This document shows positions 58,787 through 64,000 of a stretch of 64,000 nucleotides of DNA, in pieces. Position 1 is the first letter of the stretch, and every line of letters begins with the position of its first letter. This stretch comes from CAJCJE01 sp035948315. Its GTDB lineage: Bacteria; Actinomycetota; Actinomycetes; Mycobacteriales; Pseudonocardiaceae. Both the position numbers and the translations under genes were made by a program. The stretch spans positions 23,634-87,633 of the forward strand of contig DASZJG010000014.1 of NCBI GenBank assembly GCA_035948315.1. The letters are read 5' to 3'. Under the pieces are notes generated by a model. That model worked only from the letters and a program-made list of their open reading frames with translations. It did no database searches and had not been told where the DNA came from.

Positions 58787-59883
58787 CCGGTCTTGTCGAC
58801 CACGAACACGTCGGTCTGATCGGCGATCCCGAACTGGTTGATCGCGACGACCTGGGCCCCGGCTGGGGCGAAACCCGCCGCGCTGATCGCCAGTGGACCG
58901 TTCCAGTTGCCGCCGCCGAGCACCCAGTCGACCTCCAGCGTGCCGTCGGCCGCGACGCGGAACACGTCGGTCTGGTCGCCGTCGCCGAACTGGGGCGAGG
59001 TCGCGACCGTCGACGAGGCGCGGGAAGCAGGCGCGGTCGAGCCGCCCGCGAACGCGGCGAGTGCGTTGGTGTCGCCGTTGAAATAGGACACGTCCACGTT
59101 GCCACTGACGCCGGGCACGCTGCCGGAGCTGGTGTACTGCCAGCACGTGTAGCCGCCCCAGCCGGCCGGAATCGGCGGACTGCTGGTGCTGTACGCGGCG
59201 ACCCACAGCGGGTTCGCGCCGAGCGCGGTCGAGTGGCCGGTGCAGGTGTTCCACCAGTCCGCGGTGGAGTAGATCATCGGCAGGCGACCGGTTCTGGCCT
59301 GGACCTCGCCCGAGAACGCCTGCACCCAGCCGACCATGGCCGACGCGGACAGGCCGTAACACTCGGCGCCGTAGGGGTTGTACTCGATGTCGAGTTCGAT
59401 CGGCAGGGTGCGGCCGTCGGCCGCGTACTGGGCGTGGTTGACCGCGTAGTCGGCCTGGGTGGTGCCGTCGGTGGTGTCCGGCGTGGCGAAGTGGTACGCG
59501 GCGACATAGAGCCCGGCCTGCTTCGCGGCGGCGTAGTCGGACGCGAAGTACGGGTTGGTGTAGTAGGTGCCCTCGGTGGTTTTGATCGCCGCGAAGGTGT
59601 ATCCCGCGCCCGCGACCGCGCCCCAGTTGATCGCTGCGCCATTCGGGTGTTGATAGGCGGAGACGTCGATGCCCTGGGTGCCCGCGAGCGCTGGGCGCGC
59701 CATGGCGTCGGTGGTGGTGAGCCGGGCTAGCAGTTGGGGCGAGTGCGGTAGGGCCATGTCGTGCCGTCCTGCCGGGACGGGTGCGGTGGGGACCTGGGGA
59801 TCCGGTGTCGCGGCGTGGGCCGGTGAACCGGTGAACAGTGCCAGCAGGATGGCCGCGACGGCGGCGAGTCTGGACAGCGTCAT
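58753..59883 (-). CDS. Secreted GH25 lysozyme, frame-shortened at the 3' end
   Basis: The 376-residue exported muramidase has a signal peptide (residues about 1-24), the GH25 domain (GIDVSAYQHPNGAAINWGAV to about residue 275) with the catalytic DxE in LPIELDIEYN, and one complete plus one broken unit of a propeller-like repeat (QFGDGDQTDVF, NWNGPLAIS). The frame ends after GTVATGPDPLR where the repeat DNA continues in another phase. The catalytic domain is intact, so activity should remain; loss of the repeats may affect wall or polymer binding. Confidence 0.9.
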   Translation of the reverse strand: MTLSRLAAVAAILLALFTGSPAHAATPDPQVPTAPVPAGRHDMALPHSPQLLARLTTTDAMARPALAGTQGIDVSAYQHPNGAAINWGAVAGAGYTFAAIKTTEGTYYTNPYFASDYAAAKQAGLYVAAYHFATPDTTDGTTQADYAVNHAQYAADGRTLPIELDIEYNPYGAECYGLSASAMVGWVQAFSGEVQARTGRLPMIYSTADWWNTCTGHSTALGANPLWVAAYSTSSPPIPAGWGGYTCWQYTSSGSVPGVSGNVDVSYFNGDTNALAAFAGGSTAPASRASSTVATSPQFGDGDQTDVFRVAADGTLEVDWVLGGGNWNGPLAISAAGFAPAGAQVVAINQFGIADQTDVFVVDKTGTVATGPDPLR

Positions 59884-59973
59884 CTGCGCACTCCAGTAGG
59901 GAAAAGGGCAGGCAAGGGGAGAATCGGGTCCGGTCGCACCGGGTCGTCCCCGGGCCAGAGGCGAAGTTGGTTC

Positions 59974-60005
59974 TTGACAAGTAAACGGGCGATCCCGTTA
60001 CTTGT
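59974..60005. promoter_or_regulatory. Promoter-associated inverted repeat before the GH172 gene
   Basis: TTGACA (59974-59979) overlaps the left arm of an imperfect inverted repeat, ACAAGTAAACGGG and CCCGTTACTTGT around the spacer CGAT (59977-60005). It lies 45 bases before the GH172 start. A repressor bound here would cover the -35 region. Confidence 0.55.
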
Positions 60006-60049
60006 AAATACCTGACCGAGAAGTCGTCGCCGTCCCCGAGGAGTTGGCC

Positions 60050-62953
60050 GTGCGCAGTCACTTACGTTCGAGAAATCGATTTCTCATCGTGGTGATCTCC
60101 CTGGTCAGCGCCGTGTCGCTGGCCGCATCGGCCGGTCCGGCCAATGCGGTGGCACGGCCGAACGGCGTAACCGGTGACTCCGGTCTGAACACCTACCGGC
60201 AACTCGACCAACTGCCGGATCTGACCTCCGGCGTGCAGACGCGGGAGTACTCCAGTTTCGACCGAACCGGCGGCAACGCCGACTACAACCATCCGCTGGG
60301 CAGCAACGCGGACGGCTCGATCCTGGCCCAGCACGATGGCCCCGGTGAGATCGACCAGATCTGGATGACCGGCAACGTGCCCAGCGTCGGCACGGTGAAG
60401 ATCGTGCTGGACGGGAAAACCGTGGTCGACGCGACCATGGCGAACCTGGTCAACGGCTCGCTCGGCGCACCGTTCACCTATCCGCTGGTGGCCGACGACA
60501 GCCAGAGTTCCGGCGGTTTCTACGTTGCCGTGCCGATGACGTTCACCAGGTCGATGATTGTCACCGCGTCCACCGATCCCACCTACTACCACGTGATCTA
60601 CCGAACCTTCGCGGACGCGACCGGCCTGAGCACCTTCGATCCGACCGATCCCGCGACCGACGTGCTGACCACCATGCAGCAGTCCGGCGCGCAGGACCCG
60701 AAGGGCACGATCGCCGCTACGACCACCCAGCACGGCACGTTGCAGCTGATGCCCGGCCAGAGCACGACGCTCGCCTCGGGCACCGGAAGCGGCCAGCTCA
60801 CCGCGATCCAGCTACGTCTGCCGCACGTCACCAACCCGGCGTCCCCGCCGTTCACCGACGACGGCCGGGCCTTCGGCGCGGGCGGATCGAGTTCGTTCAC
60901 GGTCGCGCTGAATCCGGCCAACACCGGCATCCGGATCACCCGCAGGCTCGACACGTCGATCGCGAACCAGGTCGCGAACATCGCGGTGAACGGTGTCGCC
61001 TCCGGACAGTGGCAGGCGCTGCCGGGCACTGCCGGCGTCCAGTTCGCCGACGAGACCGTGACCGTGCCGGCCGCGGCGACGCAGGGCAAGTCGTCGGCCA
61101 CCGTGGTCAACACGTTCGTCAGTTCCGCCTTGGACTTCAACGAGTTCCGCTACGACGTCGAGGAGTTGGTCGGCGGCGTCTGGCTGCACGCGGACACCGT
61201 CGACGTGGGACCGGACCGCACCGCGACGGAGGCCGCGCACAACTACCGGATCACCGGCCAGACCTGGTCCGGGCTGCGCCTAGCCGCCTATCCGCCCGCA
61301 GGCTCCGTCACCGATGACGGACGCGCGTTCGGTTCGGGCGGCGGCAACACCTTCACGGTCGCGATCGACCCGGGCAACACCGGCGTCCGGCTGACCCGGC
61401 GACTCGATCCGGGCATCGGCAGCCAGGTCGCGTCCGTCGCGGTGAACGGTGTCGCGGTGGGGAACTGGACGGCGAACCCGGTGGGGCCGGCCGGTTCCTG
61501 GCTGGACGAGTCGCTGGAGATCCCGGCCTCGATCACCTCGGGCAAGTCCTCGCTCACCATCAAGACCACGTTCGTGTCCTCGGCGCTGGACTTCAACGAG
61601 TTCACCTACTGGGTGGACTCGCATGTGGCCAATGGCCTGTCCCGCACCGACACGCTCAACGTCGGCAACGCGGCCAGCGAGTCCGCGCACGGCTACACGA
61701 TCAGCGGCCAGACCTGGTCCGGCTCGCGCACCTACAGCTATCCGGCGTCCGACGCGGGCCTGACCGGCGCGCGGATCAGGATCAGTTTCGATGGGACACA
61801 GGCCGTCGACACGCCGCTGAACCAGTTCTTCGGCGGGGGAGAGGGGGCGTTCGGCACCGAGTCGCTGATGAGTTCGGTGGACATCCGACCGGGCGGCTGG
61901 CTGTCCTCCTGGTGGCCGATGCCCTACGGCAAGTCCTACAGCATCTCGATCCTCAACGGTTCCGGCGTGCCGCTCGATTCGGCGGAGTTCGCGGTCAGTA
62001 GTGCCCCGGCCGCGCACTGGGCGAGCGATCTCGCCGCCGGCACCGTCGGCTACTTCCACGCGACCTCCGCCTCCGGGGCGACCACAACCGGCCAGGACTG
62101 GTCGTTCCTGCACGCCAACGGACACGGCAAGATCGTCGGCATCGTCGCCGGCATGAACGGTCCGACCAGCCGGGGTTACCTGGAGGGCGACGAACGTTCC
62201 TATGTGGACGGATCGCGCTCGCCGGATATGGAAGGCACCGGAACGGAAGACTTCTACCAGGGCGGCTACTACTTCTCGCACGGCCCGTTCAGCGGACCGT
62301 TCAACGGCGAGACCTCCGATCAGGCCAACGGAAACGGTGACTGTCCGGCCAACACCGACTGCACCGGCGTCTACCGCTGGCTGCTCACTGACGCGCTCCC
62401 CTTCGACTCCTCGATCTCCTTCGGCATCGAGCACGGCGGCGTCGACGACGTCGCGGCGACCTACAGCACCACCGCGTTCTGGTACGGCCAGGGCACGCCG
62501 GTCGCCACCCAGACCGACAGCCTGACGCTCGGCGACGCGAGCAGCGAGAGCGCGCACCACTACACCACGACCGACCCGGGCCCGGTCCAACTCGCCAACA
62601 CCTACGAGGGCAACGACGGAACGCCGGTCACCGTGACCCAGAACGTGCGGACCGCGACGGCCCCGGTCAGCTTCACCATGGCGATCGCCGCCGGCAACAC
62701 CGGCGTGCTGCTCTACCGCACGAGCGACCAGAACGTGTCGTTCCAGCAGGCGGAGGTCGGCGTGGACGGCACCGACGTCGGAACGTGGCTGGAGCCGCTG
62801 GGCAACACCGACCACCGGTGGCTGGACGACGAGTTCGCCCTGCCGGCGGCGGCGACCAGCGGGAAGACCAGCATCACGGTCACCATCACGCCCACCGCCG
62901 GCAGCCCCGGCTGGACCGCGGCGAGCTACCGCGCGCTGTCGCTGACCGGATGA
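60050..62953 (+). CDS. Secreted GH172/DUF2961 glycoside hydrolase with inserted tandem modules
   Basis: The 967-residue exported protein has a signal peptide (to about PANA, residue 33). The GH172 (DUF2961) jelly-roll halves are recognised by REYSSFDRTGGNADY, GEIDQIWMTGN and the later YVDGSRSPDMEGTGTEDFYQ. Between them lie two related modules of about 150-160 residues (DDGRAFGAGGSSSFTVAL and DDGRAFGSGGGNTFTVAI, each ending in VSSALDFNEF plus SGQTWSG). A third, more distant copy ends the protein. Family members act on fructans or D-arabinofuranosides; specificity here is unknown. GTG 60050 has GAGGAG seven bases upstream, whereas TTG 60044 is too close. Confidence 0.85.
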   Translation: MRSHLRSRNRFLIVVISLVSAVSLAASAGPANAVARPNGVTGDSGLNTYRQLDQLPDLTSGVQTREYSSFDRTGGNADYNHPLGSNADGSILAQHDGPGEIDQIWMTGNVPSVGTVKIVLDGKTVVDATMANLVNGSLGAPFTYPLVADDSQSSGGFYVAVPMTFTRSMIVTASTDPTYYHVIYRTFADATGLSTFDPTDPATDVLTTMQQSGAQDPKGTIAATTTQHGTLQLMPGQSTTLASGTGSGQLTAIQLRLPHVTNPASPPFTDDGRAFGAGGSSSFTVALNPANTGIRITRRLDTSIANQVANIAVNGVASGQWQALPGTAGVQFADETVTVPAAATQGKSSATVVNTFVSSALDFNEFRYDVEELVGGVWLHADTVDVGPDRTATEAAHNYRITGQTWSGLRLAAYPPAGSVTDDGRAFGSGGGNTFTVAIDPGNTGVRLTRRLDPGIGSQVASVAVNGVAVGNWTANPVGPAGSWLDESLEIPASITSGKSSLTIKTTFVSSALDFNEFTYWVDSHVANGLSRTDTLNVGNAASESAHGYTISGQTWSGSRTYSYPASDAGLTGARIRISFDGTQAVDTPLNQFFGGGEGAFGTESLMSSVDIRPGGWLSSWWPMPYGKSYSISILNGSGVPLDSAEFAVSSAPAAHWASDLAAGTVGYFHATSASGATTTGQDWSFLHANGHGKIVGIVAGMNGPTSRGYLEGDERSYVDGSRSPDMEGTGTEDFYQGGYYFSHGPFSGPFNGETSDQANGNGDCPANTDCTGVYRWLLTDALPFDSSISFGIEHGGVDDVAATYSTTAFWYGQGTPVATQTDSLTLGDASSESAHHYTTTDPGPVQLANTYEGNDGTPVTVTQNVRTATAPVSFTMAIAAGNTGVLLYRTSDQNVSFQQAEVGVDGTDVGTWLEPLGNTDHRWLDDEFALPAAATSGKTSITVTITPTAGSPGWTAASYRALSLTG

Positions 62954-63019
62954 CGGGACGACGTGGCCGCGTGCACTTCGCGCCGATCTGCGCTGACCGA
63001 GCTGGCCATTCCGGTACTG

Positions 63020-63685
63020 CTATCGAGACTGGCGGTCTCGGTGAGGGTCCGCGGCCCGGAGGGCGGGGGCGAGGCATTCGAGCGCGTCGCGCAACAGATC
63101 CGACAAAGGCCGGTCGGTGACGACGACGAACCCGTTGTCGGACAACATGCCTTCGCCGGGCGGTTGCACCCAGTGCTGGAGGGCGACCCGGACGGCCGCG
63201 GCGACGGCGGCGGCGAGGACATCGGCGATGAGGGAGTCGGTCTGGCCGATGCGCTCGGCGATGGCGGCGGCGAGCGAGGGCTGGATCGCGGCTACCGCGT
63301 CGATGAACTCCGTGCGCAGCCGCGGTGTCGTGGTGATCATCGTGAGCGCATCGCCTGCGGGTTCGCCGATGTACTGCTCGACCACTGTGTCGATCACCGC
63401 CGCGGCCAGGGGTTCGGTCGCGGGACGGTTGCGCAGCACGGTCGCGATCCGCAACGACCGCTCGGCGGTGACGGCGGCCACGATGGCCTGTTCTCGGCTG
63501 GAGAAATAGTTGTTGTAGGTCCGGGGTGACACGCCTGCGGCGTCGGCGATGTCGTTGACGCGCACGTTGTCCGGGCCGTGCTCCAGGGCAAGGCGTAGCG
63601 CCGCGGCACGGAGAGCCTCGTGGGTGGCCAGTTTCTTGCGTTCGCGTAGTCCGAGCTGATTGTTGCTCGGTTCGTGCGCCGTCAT
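63020..63685 (-). CDS. TetR-family transcriptional regulator
   Basis: The 221-residue protein has an N-terminal helix-turn-helix (RVNDIADAAGVSPRTYNNYFSSREQAI, about residues 42-68). The ligand domain contains a C-terminal WVQPPGEGMLSDNG segment. The ATG is 22 bases from a pair of TTGCG operators, so autoregulation is likely. It is divergent from groEL, but the groEL start is further away and has its own control element. Confidence 0.92.
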   Translation of the reverse strand: MTAHEPSNNQLGLRERKKLATHEALRAAALRLALEHGPDNVRVNDIADAAGVSPRTYNNYFSSREQAIVAAVTAERSLRIATVLRNRPATEPLAAAVIDTVVEQYIGEPAGDALTMITTTPRLRTEFIDAVAAIQPSLAAAIAERIGQTDSLIADVLAAAVAAAVRVALQHWVQPPGEGMLSDNGFVVVTDRPLSDLLRDALECLAPALRAADPHRDRQSR

Positions 63686-63706
63686 GGCGCCAGCCTAGAC
63701 TGATTC

Positions 63707-63736
63707 TTGCGCGTACGCAATTTTGCGTTCACGCAC
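63707..63736. promoter_or_regulatory. Two TTGCG-type operators upstream of the TetR gene
   Basis: TTGCG-CGTA-CGCAA (63707-63720) and TTGCG-TTCA-CGCAC (63723-63736) share a TTGCGnnnACGCAm pattern and are offset by 16 bases. They precede the minus-strand TetR gene and may overlap the groEL promoter region on the other side. Confidence 0.6.
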
Positions 63737-63752
63737 TTTTGTGTACGCTGGG

Positions 63753-63779
63753 CTGGCACTCGGCAGTCCGGAGTGCCAG
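63753..63779 (+). promoter_or_regulatory. CIRCE element
   Basis: CTGGCACTC-N9-GAGTGCCAG is a perfect nine-base inverted repeat with a nine-base spacer, the HrcA-binding CIRCE element (consensus TTAGCACTC-N9-GAGTGCTAA). It lies 95 bases before groEL and indicates HrcA-controlled heat-shock expression. Confidence 0.92.
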
Positions 63780-63874
63780 TCAGGTCGTCGGGGCCGGTGG
63801 GATCTGGTGATCCGACCGTCGCGGGTGCCGGCACCGGCGACCGCCAAGCAGCGCACGGAGAGGACCACACCGCA

Positions 63875-64000
63875 ATGGCCAAGATGATCGCGTTCGACGA
63901 GGATGCCCGCCGCGGTCTTGAGCGCGGCATGAACATTCTCGCCGACACCGTCAAGGTGACGCTGGGCCCCAAGGGCCGCAACGTCGTTCTTGAGAAGAAG
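63875..64000 (+). CDS. groL: 60-kDa chaperonin GroEL (3' partial)
   Basis: The first 42 codons are in the window: MAKMIAFDEDARRGLERGMN, then ILADTVKVTLGPKGRNV, the conserved N-terminus of GroEL with the start of the ATP-binding region. The ATG lies behind GGAGAGGA. No groES precedes it, so this is a groEL paralogue located apart from groES, the usual actinobacterial groEL2/groL arrangement. The rest is beyond the window. Confidence 0.95.
   Translation, partial: MAKMIAFDEDARRGLERGMNILADTVKVTLGPKGRNVVLEKK

Overview
The window is a GC-rich, densely packed actinobacterial chromosome segment. ATGA/GTGA start-stop overlaps, many GTG starts, a DevR/DosR-type dormancy regulator with its heme-GAF kinase, a three-gene succinate dehydrogenase, an HTH-PASTA protein and a CIRCE-controlled groEL all fit a free-living filamentous or soil actinomycete. 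Gene styles resemble Pseudonocardiaceae, but that placement is an inference. No rRNA, tRNA, CRISPR array or insertion sequence was seen, and no intergenic gap reaches 300 bases.

Left part (1-16.7 kb). A catabolic operon carries a fused 2-oxoacid dehydrogenase E1 (cut by the window edge), its E2, an M24-fold hydrolase with an altered metal site, a PIG-L deacetylase and a GntR regulator. An acetyltransferase and an unidentified protein follow. Next is a two-component system (8.1-10.0 kb) divergent from a lipoprotein/adaptor/ABC/FtsX efflux operon. A nearly identical 19-bp direct-repeat operator lies in front of that operon and in front of a secreted repeat protein. An HxlR/pyridoxamine-oxidase-like pair, an HTH-PASTA protein and a PQQ-propeller lipoprotein complete the part.

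Middle (16.8-43.2 kb). A P-loop protein is coupled to a degenerate ABC exporter. A FUSC-type membrane protein is divergent from a MarR regulator. LysR-sdhCAB, a methyltransferase and a secreted aldose epimerase follow, then an HTH-NACHT-membrane NTPase and a secreted jelly-roll-like protein with a clear promoter and terminator. After these come small oxidoreductase/regulator pairs with visible operators (MmyB-type/SDR and TetR/aldo-keto reductase), ligA, and an ABC importer divergent from a CitA/CitB-type two-component system.

Dormancy/stress island (43.2-54.7 kb). A PntA-like protein, a Cys-rich small protein, a universal stress protein and DevR lie on the plus strand, facing an Acg-like nitroreductase; DevS, a tandem universal stress protein, two small unknown proteins, a GAF protein, a GAF-ANTAR regulator and a CheB/CheR-PAS pair follow. 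Several intergenic regions carry sequences resembling DevR boxes, so most of the island looks like one DevR-controlled regulon.

Right end (54.9-64 kb). Secreted carbohydrate enzymes (a GH15 glucoamylase-like protein, a GH25 lysozyme with a frameshifted repeat tail, and a GH172/DUF2961 protein with inserted tandem modules) are interleaved with an Lrp/DUF2000 pair. A TetR regulator and the start of groEL behind a perfect CIRCE element close the window.
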